Of a stretch of DNA of 46,832 nt, positions 26,555 to 34,810 are shown piece after piece (within the stretch, counting starts at the first letter, position 1; every line of letters starts with the position of its first letter). Below the pieces are notes generated by a model, which was not told the origin of the DNA, made no database searches, and saw only the letters and a list, made by a program, of their open reading frames with translations. The stretch comes from Microcoleus sp. FACHB-831 (GTDB taxonomy: Bacteria; Cyanobacteriota; Cyanobacteriia; Cyanobacteriales; FACHB-T130), in assembly GCF_014695585.1 (NCBI RefSeq), contig NZ_JACJON010000033.1, positions 1 through 46,832 of the forward strand, written 5' to 3'. Position numbers and translations under genes: made by a program.

Positions 26555-27178
26555 TTACTTTTTACCTTCTTTTTCCTCCCACGCCAAGACTAAAAGGGCG
26601 TTTAAAATTGCAGCCGCAACAGGCGAACCACCCTTACGCCCGTCCACGATAATTTGAGGTACTGGTGCTTGAGCAAGTGCTGCTTTTGACTCTAATACTG
26701 AGATAAAACCAACAGGGGCGCCAATTACTAAAGACGGTTTGACTGGTGCTAGTGGCAACTCAGCGCAGAGAGCTAGCAGCGCTGTAGGAGCATTACCGAT
26801 GACAAATATGGCATCGGGAAATTGCCCGAAACATTGCATTAAGCCTGTTTCGGTGCGCGTTTTGCCCGGTAGCGCGTGGGATACTTGTTCCACTGCGGCG
26901 ATCAGGGGGTTATTAAAAGTTTTAGCCACCATTGTGGCGACTCCCTGTTTAACCATGCCAACATCTGTAATAATTGGCACGTTGCGGATGAGAGAAGCGA
27001 TCGCGCCTTCAATTGCTCCCGGACTAAATCGTATCAGCTTGGCAAAGTCAAAATCAGCCGTGCTGTGGATCGCACGCCTTACAATCGCATACTCGGCTGG
27101 GCTAAAGTTATGTTCGCCAACCTCAGCATCGATTACAGCAAAACTTTGCTCCAAGATGGGATGATTTAGCAAACTCAT
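26555..27178 (-). CDS. cobH: Precorrin-8X methylmutase
   Basis: Catalyses the 1,5-methyl shift from C11 to C12 that turns precorrin-8X into hydrogenobyrinic acid (CbiC in the anaerobic route). The 207-residue product carries the catalytic His38 in RRAIHSTADFDFA and the conserved ITDVGMVKQGV, MQCFGQFPDAIFVIGNAPTA and APVGFISVLESK segments. Residues GGSPVAAAILNALL near the C-terminus are also typical. The gene lies upstream of cobL on the same strand and is preceded by a long AT-rich palindrome. No cobalamin riboswitch was seen upstream. Confidence 0.95.
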   Translation of the reverse strand: MSLLNHPILEQSFAVIDAEVGEHNFSPAEYAIVRRAIHSTADFDFAKLIRFSPGAIEGAIASLIRNVPIITDVGMVKQGVATMVAKTFNNPLIAAVEQVSHALPGKTRTETGLMQCFGQFPDAIFVIGNAPTALLALCAELPLAPVKPSLVIGAPVGFISVLESKAALAQAPVPQIIVDGRKGGSPVAAAILNALLVLAWEEKEGKK

Positions 27179-27190
27179 AAAAAGTGATGA

Positions 27191-27230
27191 AATTATGAAC
27201 TATAAATTTTATAATTCATAGTTCATAATT
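27191..27230. repeat. 40-base AT-rich palindrome upstream of cobH
   Basis: AATTATGAACTAT (27191-27203) and ATAGTTCATAATT (27218-27230) are perfect 13-bp arms around a 14-base loop that is itself partly self-complementary. It fills almost the whole space between cobH and the 2H-like gene. It is probably one copy of a dispersed AATTATGAA-type spacer repeat. Confidence 0.55.
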
Positions 27231-27237
27231 CAGGATT

Positions 27238-28023
27238 TTAAAACTGCAAAACAGGCCAATCGGGTTCGCGATAATAGTGCGTCATATCGTCAAACTTGCG
27301 GAGTTCTGCATGGTGGCTCCATAGTTCTTTGGATTCTCCGTCAAGCCAAAGATCGTTTAATTGTGAAAGAGTAGTGCAGAAGCGATCGCTGTCCAAGTTA
27401 GGCGGAATATCCCCAAAATACCCCAGAGTAACATGGGGTGTAAAGCGATATTGCTGTTCAATACCTAGTCCAATCAAATTATGATTTTGATAAATTGAGC
27501 GGCGAAATTGCAATATCCGGTCATAGGCTTGTTCGTCCTTGGGTAGTAAACATACAGCCAAAGCGCGGGGCATTACCATCAACCCTAGAGGTTGCCAGCG
27601 AATCGGATTGCCGCCAGATGTAGATTGTTGATATTGCTCAAAACTTTTGGCGATCGCTCCCCTCAGTTGCACCTCAAAATCAGGCTTCTCACTAGCGTGA
27701 CGGTAAGCGCTATCCCAAATCAAGTCAGCTACGGTTAAATGAAAGCTATCCGGAGGCACCGGAACCATCATCCCAGCGTCTAGCTGCTGCACAAGCTGCT
27801 CTTGGCAATTTTTCAAGGTAGCGTAAAATGATGAACTCTCGGAGTCTTCTACCCAAGGTGGCGTTATCACCGTATAGCCAGGGAAAGCCACCGGATGCCT
27901 GCCACCATCTGGGTGGGGCCGAAACTTGGGAGACTCCTGTATGTGCTGCACTTGCGATTGGTAGGTTGCTGGTAGCGTCAGGCGTGCTACCCGATTTAGA
28001 TAAACCTGATAAGTCTCGTCCAA
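27238..28023 (-). CDS. DUF1868 protein, 2H phosphoesterase fold
   Basis: A 261-residue soluble protein with the two H-x-T/V motifs of 2H phosphoesterases / RNA 2',3'-cyclic phosphodiesterases: FHLTVADL (His95) and PHVTLGYF (His197). The N-terminal region SPKFRPHPDGGRHPVAFPGYT is characteristic of the DUF1868 subfamily. Physiological substrate unknown. The start is TTG at 28023, supported by GAGGGG about nine bases upstream and by the familiar beginning DETYQVYLNRVARLTLP. It is divergent from holA with only 30 bases between start codons, so both promoters must overlap or lie inside the opposite gene. Confidence 0.8.
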   Translation of the reverse strand: MDETYQVYLNRVARLTLPATYQSQVQHIQESPKFRPHPDGGRHPVAFPGYTVITPPWVEDSESSSFYATLKNCQEQLVQQLDAGMMVPVPPDSFHLTVADLIWDSAYRHASEKPDFEVQLRGAIAKSFEQYQQSTSGGNPIRWQPLGLMVMPRALAVCLLPKDEQAYDRILQFRRSIYQNHNLIGLGIEQQYRFTPHVTLGYFGDIPPNLDSDRFCTTLSQLNDLWLDGESKELWSHHAELRKFDDMTHYYREPDWPVLQF

Positions 28024-28053
28024 TCTTGATCCCCTCGCTGCTGGTGATTCTTT

Positions 28054-29043
28054 ATGTCAATTTTCCTCTATTGGGGAGAGGATGACTTTGGTCTGCAAAA
28101 AGCTGTTACAGCCCTACGCGATCGCGTCCTCGATCCCATATGGGCTAGCTTTAACTATGACAAAATCTCTCCCGATCGATCCGATGCCATTATCGTGGCA
28201 CTAAACCAAGCCATGACCCCCCCTTTTGGAGCAGGCGGGCGTTTAGTCTGGTTAGTAGATACCACCCTATGCCAACACTGTTCTGAAGAACTGTTGGATG
28301 AATTGGAGCGCACCCTACCAGCAATACCCGACTCTTCTACGCTGTTACTGACCAGCCGCACTAAACCCGATGGGCGTCTTAAATCCACCAAGCTGCTGCA
28401 AAACCACGCCGATATAAGAGAATTTTCTCTCATTGCGCCCTGGAAAACCGAACAATTGGTGCAGCAAGTGCGACAAGTTGCCGGGAACAAGGGGCTAAAA
28501 CTAACCCCAGAGGCTGCCGAACTGTTAGCACAGGCGGTGGGTAACGATACTCGCCTCCTATCCACCGAATTGGATAAGCTGCAACTATACGCTGCTGCCA
28601 AGGGAGGGCAAGAGGGAACTATCGAAGCCAAAGCCGTTACCGCTCTAGTGACATCTAGCACCCAAAACAGCTTGCAGCTAGCAGGTGCAATTCGTCAAGG
28701 GGATGCAGCAAGGGCGATCGCTCTCGTCGCCGACTTAATAAACCGTAACGAACCTGGATTGAAGATCGTAGCAACGCTTATCGGGCAGTTTCGGACTTGG
28801 TTGTGGGTCAAACTAATGTTAGAGGCGGGCGAACGGGATGACAAAATTGCCAGCGCCGCCGAGATAGGCAATCCCAAGCGCGTTTACATTCTCAGGCAAG
28901 AAGTTAGCGCCTTAAAGTCGGGGCAACTCAGCCGTACATTGCCCTTACTACTAGAATTAGAAGTTAGTCTGAAACGCGGTGCAGATCCTTTATCAACCTT
29001 ACAGACAAAAGTGATAGAACTTTGCCAACTGTGTAAGCGTTAG
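28054..29043 (+). CDS. holA: DNA polymerase III, delta subunit
   Basis: Clamp-loader subunit that opens the sliding clamp during replication. The 329 residues follow the family outline: N-terminal FLYWGEDDFGLQKAVTALRD, a RecA/AAA+-like core with degenerate nucleotide site, the LTPEAAELLAQAVGNDTRLL middle helix pair, and the C-terminal collar domain beginning near GAIRQGDAARAIALVADLIN and containing FRTWLWVKLMLEAGE. The ATG at 28054 has only a weak ribosome site. It is a single gene. Confidence 0.92.
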   Translation: MSIFLYWGEDDFGLQKAVTALRDRVLDPIWASFNYDKISPDRSDAIIVALNQAMTPPFGAGGRLVWLVDTTLCQHCSEELLDELERTLPAIPDSSTLLLTSRTKPDGRLKSTKLLQNHADIREFSLIAPWKTEQLVQQVRQVAGNKGLKLTPEAAELLAQAVGNDTRLLSTELDKLQLYAAAKGGQEGTIEAKAVTALVTSSTQNSLQLAGAIRQGDAARAIALVADLINRNEPGLKIVATLIGQFRTWLWVKLMLEAGERDDKIASAAEIGNPKRVYILRQEVSALKSGQLSRTLPLLLELEVSLKRGADPLSTLQTKVIELCQLCKR

Positions 29044-29223
29044 TACAGAAATAATCATGGCAATGGCATTTTGGCAAGGTGGGCGATCGCTACTCGGTTA
29101 TATCTTATCTTTGCGCCCGGGGTAAAGTTTGTGGCCTTGCTGGAACTTCTTGCCCTTAAAATAGTTCAAAAAACTTGATTCCTTGTGCTGTTCTAGTTTG
29201 CTGTTCTTTCTTCGCACGCGCTA

Positions 29224-29703
29224 ATGATGACTTCCTACAGTTCCCGTCCTTCCCTAAATCGCTTATTTTCCTATTGCCTGAGCGTTGGGACTCTCGCTAC
29301 GCTCAGTGTGCTGTTGGGCTTCGCACCGAGTCTATCGACGAGACATAGCTATAATCTCGATTTTAGTTCCCAAGCCTCCGCGCAAGACAATCAGAAAAAG
29401 CTCAGAAACTACGCCATGTCTGTCATGGCGATGGAGCCAGGTCGTCAAAAGGCCTATGAGGAAATTAAGAAACTTGTAGGTACTCCTCCTAACCTTGAAT
29501 GTAGCAAACCTGACAGCCTTAACGCCTTGCCTGCAAATGTTAAGGCGATCGCTGTAAATTATTGCAATCAGTCGAGAAAGATTGTCGAAACTAACGGCCT
29601 GACTATTGAGACGTTCAACCAAATTACAGTTGATATGCAAAAAGATCCGGCGTTACAAGCACAGATTCAAAGAATAATGCTGGATATCCAAACCAAAAAG
29701 TAA
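29224..29703 (+). CDS. DUF4168 domain protein, secreted
   Basis: A 159-residue exported protein. A signal peptide (YCLSVGTLATLSVLLGFAPS) ends near residues 38-50 at ...ASAQ-D. The DUF4168 core follows: KLRNYAMSVMAMEPGRQKAY, then an insert with two cysteines (NLECSKPDSL, AVNYCNQS) that may form a disulfide, and VETNGLTIETFNQITVDMQKD at the end. DUF4168 proteins are small helical periplasmic proteins of unknown function, common in cyanobacteria. The start may be either of two adjacent ATGs. Confidence 0.8.
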   Translation: MMTSYSSRPSLNRLFSYCLSVGTLATLSVLLGFAPSLSTRHSYNLDFSSQASAQDNQKKLRNYAMSVMAMEPGRQKAYEEIKKLVGTPPNLECSKPDSLNALPANVKAIAVNYCNQSRKIVETNGLTIETFNQITVDMQKDPALQAQIQRIMLDIQTKK

Positions 29704-29926
29704 GTAGCTAAGGCAAAATACTGATTCTTTGAATGCTGCACTTCTCAGCTTTAATCTTGCTCTGACAGCTAGGGAGCGCAACCGCAGCCAAAACACGCTT
29801 TTGAACCTTCCGACGGTCAAGCCTGTTTCTGCGGTTGCTCAGATGGATGGTACTGCGCGATCGCATCTTACCGCCCTTACCCAACTTGCATCTTATCCCA
29901 ATGCCTAAGTATCGGTACTCTTGGGA

Positions 29927-30364
29927 ATGCTAAATTTGACACAACGCTTGCCCGCAAATCCAGATGCAGTTGTTAGCTATACTCTTTCGCTAACAGCCGA
30001 TGAGCGCACCCGCAGCCGCCATCGCTTTGAAACCCAGGATGGTGAAGCCTTGTTTTTGCGCTTACCTAGAGGGACTGTACTGCGCGATCGCGATCTCCTC
30101 CAATCTGAATATGGCGATACTCTAGTCCGCATTGCTGCCAAACCCGAACCTATTCTCACCGTTACAGCTAAAGAACCCCTAGAATTGCTCCGCGCTGCCT
30201 ACCATTTAGGCAATCGCCACGTAGCCATAGAAATTGCCCCCACTTACTTAAAGTTATCTCCTGACCCAGTTTTAAAAGCGATGCTCGAACATATGGGGAT
30301 GGAGGTAAAAGAGGAAGTTTTACCTTTTCAACCAGAAACAGGTGCTTATGGACACCAGCACTAA
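29927..30364 (+). CDS. ureE: Urease accessory protein UreE
   Basis: Nickel metallochaperone delivering Ni(II) to the UreDFG-urease complex. The 145-residue product has the N-terminal peptide-binding domain ([40 protein letters not shown]) and the metal-binding domain with [19 protein letters not shown], where the His of GNRH and the HMGMEV region provide ligands. The C-terminus ends GAYGHQH, a short His pair instead of the His-rich tail of Klebsiella UreE. I prefer the ATG at 29927; a TTG two codons earlier is possible. ureF follows 67 bases later. Confidence 0.93.
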   Translation: MLNLTQRLPANPDAVVSYTLSLTADERTRSRHRFETQDGEALFLRLPRGTVLRDRDLLQSEYGDTLVRIAAKPEPILTVTAKEPLELLRAAYHLGNRHVAIEIAPTYLKLSPDPVLKAMLEHMGMEVKEEVLPFQPETGAYGHQH

Positions 30365-30394
30365 GGGCGAATGGGAACTGGGGATGGGGGCGCC

Positions 30395-30422
30395 GGACTC
30401 CGGACTCCGGACTCCGGACTTT
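30395..30422 (+). repeat. Heptad tandem repeat (unit GGACTCC) between ureE and ureF
   Basis: Three exact copies of the 7-base unit GGACTCC at 30395, 30402 and 30409, plus a degenerate fourth (GGACTTT) at 30416. This is typical of cyanobacterial short tandemly repeated repetitive sequences. A G-rich stretch precedes it at 30371-30390. Confidence 0.85.
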
Positions 30423-30431
30423 GGATCGCCA

Positions 30432-31103
30432 ATGTCCCATGCCCTCTTAAGCCTGTTGCAATTAGCTAGCCCAGCGCTGCCAGTGGGAGCCTATAGCTAT
30501 TCCGAAGGTCTGGAAACTTTAGTTGATGCAGGTATAATCGACAACCAGCAAAACTTAGGACAATGGTTAGAAGACTCGCTGCGCTATGGTGCGATTCGGG
30601 TAGAGGCAGCAGCGATGATCCGAGCTTATCGGAGTGCTAGCATTAATGATTTAGAGGCGTTGAGCTACTGGAATGCGTGGGTTACAGCAGCCAGTACAAC
30701 AGAAGAATTGCGAGAGCAAAGTTGGCAGATGGGTGGTTCGCTGATGCGGCTGTTGGTGGAATTGCAGCCATGCGTGAGAGAAATAGCAGAAGCGATAGGT
30801 AATCCATGTAATTACGCGATCGCTTTCGGCATCGCTGCCGCTTGTTGGCAAATACATCTCCACGCTGCTTTACTGGGCTACTTACACTCTTGGGCAACAA
30901 ATCTCACCAATGCTGGCGTCAAACTGATTCCCCTCGGTCAAACAAGCGGGCAACAGTTGCTTCTAAATCTGCAAACGACCCTCAGTAAATCTGCTGTAGA
31001 AATTTTAGCCTTAGAGGATGACGACCTAAGTAGCTGCGGCTGGGGATTGGCTCTAGCAAGTATGGCTCACAAAACTCAATATTCGCGCATATTTCGCAGC
31101 TAA
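30432..31103 (+). CDS. ureF: Urease accessory protein UreF
   Basis: Part of the UreD-UreF-UreG complex that gates GTP-dependent nickel insertion into urease. I chose the ATG at 30432 ([20 protein letters not shown]), the standard family start, giving 223 residues. The frame is open for 30 more codons upstream, but those translate the heptad repeat and overlap ureE. The conserved [34 protein letters not shown], a middle [21 protein letters not shown] and the C-terminal [13 protein letters not shown] are present. The family ends in exactly this type of tail. ureG is 2.9 kb downstream, beyond two unrelated genes. Confidence 0.93.
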   Translation: MSHALLSLLQLASPALPVGAYSYSEGLETLVDAGIIDNQQNLGQWLEDSLRYGAIRVEAAAMIRAYRSASINDLEALSYWNAWVTAASTTEELREQSWQMGGSLMRLLVELQPCVREIAEAIGNPCNYAIAFGIAAACWQIHLHAALLGYLHSWATNLTNAGVKLIPLGQTSGQQLLLNLQTTLSKSAVEILALEDDDLSSCGWGLALASMAHKTQYSRIFRS

Positions 31104-31171
31104 ATTACACAAAAGTCAAGCCTAGAACCTACAGGCTAGAATACGTCTAGTCTTTAGCCCCTAATCTGTAA

Positions 31172-32905
31172 ATGCTCCGTCTGCTCCGGCGCTTTTTAAC
31201 TCGTAGCTGGTTTCAATTTTGGCGCTTTCTTGCCACTTACTTACCAATAAAAGGTAAGAGGACAAGGGCAAAGAGGAAGATATTTACCCAAACATCTTCC
31301 TCTTTGCCTGTTGTAAATGAAGAATTAGTGGGAACAGGTGCTACTAACGGTCGGTTAACTTTGCCCACTAAACCCCAAAGGGAAACCGAAGTTACGCCAG
31401 CCCCTTTTGTGCGACGAGAGGAGAGTCCAACTCCCCCCTTACCTCGCAGAGAAAGGCGGTTAAGTCGGTCTTATCCGAAAAATATTGCAACAGGTGCTGT
31501 ACCCGCACCTCTACCACCCAATGAGGAGAGCAGACTGAGGGCACTCCAGCGTTATAAAATTCTCGATACCTCTCCTGAAGAAGCATTCGACGATTTGACT
31601 GCCCTGGCATCTTATATTTGCGGCACTCCTATTGCCCTAGTCAGCCTCGTAGACAAACATAGACAGTGGTTCAAGTCGAAAGTCGGAATTGAATCGACAG
31701 AAACGCCCAGAGAGCAAGCATTCTGCGCCCATGCTATTCTGTATCCGGATGAGTTGCTGGTTGTGCCCAATACGCTAGAAGATGAGCGCTTTGCTGGCAA
31801 TCCGCTAGTACAGTCCTACCCAGAGATGAGATTTTATGCAGGAGTTCCGTTAGTTACACCGGATGGCTATGCCATTGGCACCTTATGCACAATTGATAGG
31901 GTTCCTCGCAACCTCACTAAAGACCAACTGGAAGGACTGCGGGCACTAGGTCGTCAAGTGATTACTCAGATGGAGCTGCGTATTAATGTAGGTAAGCTAG
32001 AACGCACCATTAATAAACGCAAGCGAGTCGAAGCTGCACTGCGCCGCAGCAACCTGCAACTGCGAAATACTCTACAAGAATTAAAACAAACTCAATCCCA
32101 GCTGATTCAGAACGAAAAAATGTCTAGTCTGGGACAATTGGTTGCAGGTGTCGCCCATGAAATTAACAATCCCGTTACCTTTATCCACTGCAACTTGCCT
32201 TATGTCAGTGGCTATGTTCAAGACTTACTAGAGTTTGTAAAGCTTTATCAGAAGGAATATCCCGAACCATCTCAGGCGATTCAAGAGCGTGCGGAAGCCA
32301 TCGATTTAAATTTTTTAACTGCCGATTTACCCAAAGTTCTGTCTTCTATGAAAGTGGGTACTGACCGCATCCATCAAATTGTACTCTCGTTGCGAAACTT
32401 TTCGCGGTTGGATGAAGCAGCTAACAGACAGTTTAATATCCACGAAGGCATAGATAGCACGCTGCTAATTTTGCAACATCGCCTGAAACCTACAGCAGAC
32501 TTTATCGGAATTGAAGTTATTAAAGAGTATGGCAAGCTACCTTTAGTAGAATGTTATGCTGGGCAGCTAAACCAAGTTTTTATGAACTTATTGAGTAATG
32601 CGATTGATGCTTTAGAGGAGGCAAAAGACAACCCTGCCCCTCAAATCCGAATTACAACCTCGGTGCTAGACGGTAATATGGTTGTAATTCGTATCGGTGA
32701 TAATGGTACAGGTATTCCCGAAGCTGTTATGCGACAGATATTCGACCCGTTTTTTACTACGAAGCCCGTAGGCAAGGGTACGGGTTTGGGGCTGTCAATT
32801 AGCTATCAGATTATTGTAGATAAGCATGGTGGGATGATGAAATGTTTATCGGAAGCGGGTAAGGGTACAGAGTTCTACATTGAACTGCCAATTACTAACC
32901 GCTAA
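31172..32905 (+). CDS. GAF-domain sensor histidine kinase
   Basis: A 577-residue kinase. The first ~115 residues are basic and Pro/Ser/Arg-rich, without clear membrane spans beyond a weakly hydrophobic start. A GAF domain occupies about 120-270 (RYKILDTSPEEAFDDLTALA, MRFYAGVPLVTPDGYAIGTL), of the kind that often follows an ALQRYKILDT start in bacteria. A coiled coil (280-315) leads to the HisKA-type box EKMSSLGQLVAGVAHEINNP with His329, then an N box near 472 (NQVFMNLLSNAIDAL), G1 IGDNGTGIP and F/G2 FDPFFTTKPVGKGTGLGL. All catalytic residues are present. No receiver gene is adjacent. The N-terminal linker contains a 15-bp DNA inverted repeat. A paralogue of its catalytic half is at 44448-46604. 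Confidence 0.92.
   Translation: MLRLLRRFLTRSWFQFWRFLATYLPIKGKRTRAKRKIFTQTSSSLPVVNEELVGTGATNGRLTLPTKPQRETEVTPAPFVRREESPTPPLPRRERRLSRSYPKNIATGAVPAPLPPNEESRLRALQRYKILDTSPEEAFDDLTALASYICGTPIALVSLVDKHRQWFKSKVGIESTETPREQAFCAHAILYPDELLVVPNTLEDERFAGNPLVQSYPEMRFYAGVPLVTPDGYAIGTLCTIDRVPRNLTKDQLEGLRALGRQVITQMELRINVGKLERTINKRKRVEAALRRSNLQLRNTLQELKQTQSQLIQNEKMSSLGQLVAGVAHEINNPVTFIHCNLPYVSGYVQDLLEFVKLYQKEYPEPSQAIQERAEAIDLNFLTADLPKVLSSMKVGTDRIHQIVLSLRNFSRLDEAANRQFNIHEGIDSTLLILQHRLKPTADFIGIEVIKEYGKLPLVECYAGQLNQVFMNLLSNAIDALEEAKDNPAPQIRITTSVLDGNMVVIRIGDNGTGIPEAVMRQIFDPFFTTKPVGKGTGLGLSISYQIIVDKHGGMMKCLSEAGKGTEFYIELPITNR
31267..31308. repeat. 15-bp inverted repeat inside the kinase gene
   Basis: GGCAAAGAGGAAGAT (31267-31281) and ATCTTCCTCTTTGCC (31294-31308) are perfectly complementary with a 12-base loop. 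It lies in the part coding for the disordered N-terminal linker and resembles spacer hairpins more than coding sequence. Confidence 0.75.
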
Positions 32906-33064
32906 ATCCTTACGCTAGGCCATAGCCCACCAACATTGGGGCTAAAATTATAAGCCAGCTTGCACCCTGAACTTGCAATTAACTTAGTTAAAAGCTAAAA
33001 AATATTGCTGGCTTTATCAGAAGAAAATAGTACCGTTTTATCGTGAACTAATAGCAGCTTTTTT

Positions 33065-33736
33065 TTAGCTACCTGATGCATTCTTTTGATTTTTTTTGAG
33101 TCCTGCTAGGGTACCGACAGCTAATAACCCTAAAGCGGCTGTTGTACCAGGCTCAGGAACGGGTGTAGTTGTACCAGGGACAGGCGCTGTTCCTTCTAGT
33201 TTGCTGCTTCCCTCGCGATCGCTTCCAGTTCCTACGCTGGTTAGGCGCACTCCAAAATTCTGGTTAGAAAACTGATTAAGAGTTAAAGGCCCTGCGCTAC
33301 TGGCTACAGTAAAAATTGTAGATTGAATGTCATCATTACCTATCCCTGGCGTACCGATTTCCAAGCCAGCATCGAACGATCTAGGGGTGACGTTGGCACC
33401 ACCGCCAAGATCGTTAACACTCCCAGCTGGCCCAAATTGAAAATCTGTTACATTTGCACCAGTTACTGTTAGCGTACTTAGAAGCGAGTCGTCCAAAATG
33501 TTGAAGAATACTCCGCGTAGGTCGCCGATATTGGGGTTAGGTACAACATTGACGGTGAACTTAACAACACCTCCTGTATCATCTAGAGTCAAGCTTGTCT
33601 TAGCGTCAGAACCTGTGAAGTCATTGACATCAAAAGTTATAGAGGCAGCACTTGCTCTAGAAAAGGCAGAAGAGGCAAAGACAACGCTTGCAGCCAATAA
33701 TGAAGATCCAACTAAATTAGAGAAAGGGTTTTTCAT
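33065..33736 (-). CDS. PEP-CTERM sorting domain protein
   Basis: A 223-residue exported protein: signal peptide MKNPFSNLVGSSLLAASVVF with cleavage near SRASA-A, a beta-rich body (ASITFDVNDFTGSDAKTSLT, VKFTVNVVPNPNIGDLRGVF), and a C-terminal PEP-CTERM signal made of VPEPGTTAALG, a hydrophobic helix and a basic end (KKNQK). Exosortase recognises this signal and handles the protein at the cell surface or in exopolysaccharide. The ATG at 33736 fits the signal peptide; the GTG five codons earlier adds only MLLNI. It is inserted, on the opposite strand, between ureF and ureG. Its specific role is unknown. Confidence 0.88.
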   Translation of the reverse strand: MKNPFSNLVGSSLLAASVVFASSAFSRASAASITFDVNDFTGSDAKTSLTLDDTGGVVKFTVNVVPNPNIGDLRGVFFNILDDSLLSTLTVTGANVTDFQFGPAGSVNDLGGGANVTPRSFDAGLEIGTPGIGNDDIQSTIFTVASSAGPLTLNQFSNQNFGVRLTSVGTGSDREGSSKLEGTAPVPGTTTPVPEPGTTAALGLLAVGTLAGLKKNQKNASGS

Positions 33737-34040
33737 GATATTTAAAAGCACCAGCGTCTAACTGTTCAAGTGAAGTCGTAAAACATTTGTACACATATTC
33801 TTTCCATCTACCTCTAAGGGGTGATGTTTGAAATTTTGTGCATTGATATACATTACAAACTTAAGAAAATGATGTCTATAAAAAAATTTAGCCTTCACTG
33901 AATCTTGATTAAAGCCATCCGCATTATGAAATCTTTATCAAATTCGATACAGCTTCACAGTATCTTCACGTAGTCCGATAATTATTTTTTATAAGTAATA
34001 CCTAAGTAGCTAATGTTTACTGCTGAGGGGAAAAACGCTG
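33737..34040. other. 304-base divergent spacer before ureG
   Basis: AT-rich, no gene. It must contain promoters for the leftward PEP-CTERM gene and the rightward ureG. A GTA-N9-TAC sequence near the ureG start has one base too many for an NtcA site. Confidence 0.5.
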
Positions 34041-34646
34041 ATGAGTGCATTTCGAGTCGGTATTGCTGGCCCTGTGGGTTCGGGAAAGACTGCTTTATTA
34101 GATGCTTTGTGCAAGGCGATGCGCCAAGAATACGCGATCGCTGTGGTCACGAATGATATTTACACTCAAGAAGATGCTCAGTATTTAGTCCGGAGTCAGG
34201 CGCTAGAAAGCGATCGCATTCTCGGTGTAGAAACTGGCGGCTGTCCCCACACCGCTATCCGCGAAGACGCTTCCATCAACATAGCCGCCATTGAACAAAT
34301 GGAACGCCGCTTCCCCGATTTAGACTTAGTATTTTTAGAAAGTGGCGGCGATAACCTGGCTGCAACCTTCAGCCCAGAACTCGTAGACTTGACAATTTAC
34401 ACGATTGATGTGGCAGCAGGTGATAAAATCCCGCGCAAAGGGGGGCCTGGAATCACAAAATCAGATTTGCTAGTAATTAACAAAATTGACCTCGCCCCCT
34501 TTGTGGGAGCAGACTTAGGGGTTATGGAACGCGACGCAAAAAAAATGCGCGGTGAGAAACCCTTTGTGTTTACCAACTTGAAAATCCAGCAAGGACTCTC
34601 GTGCGTGATTGACTTTATCAAACTTAATATTGGTAAATTCGGTTAA
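34041..34646 (+). CDS. ureG: Urease accessory GTPase UreG
   Basis: SIMIBI-class GTPase whose GTP hydrolysis drives nickel transfer to the urease apoprotein. The 201 residues are the usual length. Visible are the P-loop GPVGSGKT at 10-17, [15 protein letters not shown], the nickel-binding CPH in [19 protein letters not shown], the [15 protein letters not shown] switch region and the NKIDLAP guanine-specificity motif. It is adjacent to the urea transporter operon, 164 bases upstream of urtA, but separated from ureE-ureF by a kinase and a PEP-CTERM gene. Confidence 0.96.
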   Translation: MSAFRVGIAGPVGSGKTALLDALCKAMRQEYAIAVVTNDIYTQEDAQYLVRSQALESDRILGVETGGCPHTAIREDASINIAAIEQMERRFPDLDLVFLESGGDNLAATFSPELVDLTIYTIDVAAGDKIPRKGGPGITKSDLLVINKIDLAPFVGADLGVMERDAKKMRGEKPFVFTNLKIQQGLSCVIDFIKLNIGKFG

Positions 34647-34676
34647 ACAAATTTCTAGGCGCGATCGCCCTAGAAC

Positions 34677-34699
34677 CAACTGCAACTCCCTTGCAGTTG
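34677..34699. repeat. Inverted repeat after ureG
   Basis: CAACTGCAA and TTGCAGTTG form a perfect 9-bp stem around CTCCC, 30 bases past the ureG stop. Together with the nearby HIP1-centred palindrome CTAGGCGCGATCGCCCTAG (34655-34673, one mismatched pair) it may end the ureG transcript. It ends eight bases before the NtcA site. Confidence 0.5.
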
Positions 34700-34706
34700 C
34701 ATTTCT

Positions 34707-34749
34707 GTATCCTTAAATACAAATTTCCTATAGACGCAGGCTCTAATAT
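34707..34749 (+). promoter_or_regulatory. NtcA-activated promoter of urtABCDE
   Basis: GTA at 34707-34709 and TAC at 34718-34720 flank exactly eight bases: the consensus NtcA palindrome GTA-N8-TAC. A -10 box TAATAT lies at 34744-34749, 23 bases downstream, which is the spacing of class II NtcA promoters, where the site replaces the -35 box. Transcription would start near 34756. The urt operon is a known NtcA target in other cyanobacteria. Confidence 0.82.
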
Positions 34750-34810
34750 CGCACCGTATACATAAATTCCTCTATCATTTTGCTGATTAAATGAGGAGTA
34801 AGGTAAAAGC

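Noticed and set aside
25105-28023. Cobalamin riboswitch for cobH-cobL
   Set aside because: No B12-box-like sequence or extended conserved leader is visible upstream of cobH; the gap is a 40-base AT palindrome.
29057-29125. A 22-codon frame MAMAFWQGGRSLLGYILSLRPG after holA
   Set aside because: It has a hydrophobic look, but there is no ribosome site, no family recognised, and it contains a HIP1 octamer.
29704-29920. Short frames before ureE, including a cysteine-rich one (ACFCGCSDGWYC)
   Set aside because: Frames overlap each other, lack convincing starts and ribosome sites, and match nothing I recognise.
30342-30431. Longer start for ureF overlapping ureE
   Set aside because: The extra 30 codons translate the G-rich and heptad repeats; the family begins at [20 protein letters not shown].
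33980-34040. NtcA site upstream of ureG
   Set aside because: The best match is GTA-N9-TAC, with the wrong spacing and too close to the start codon.
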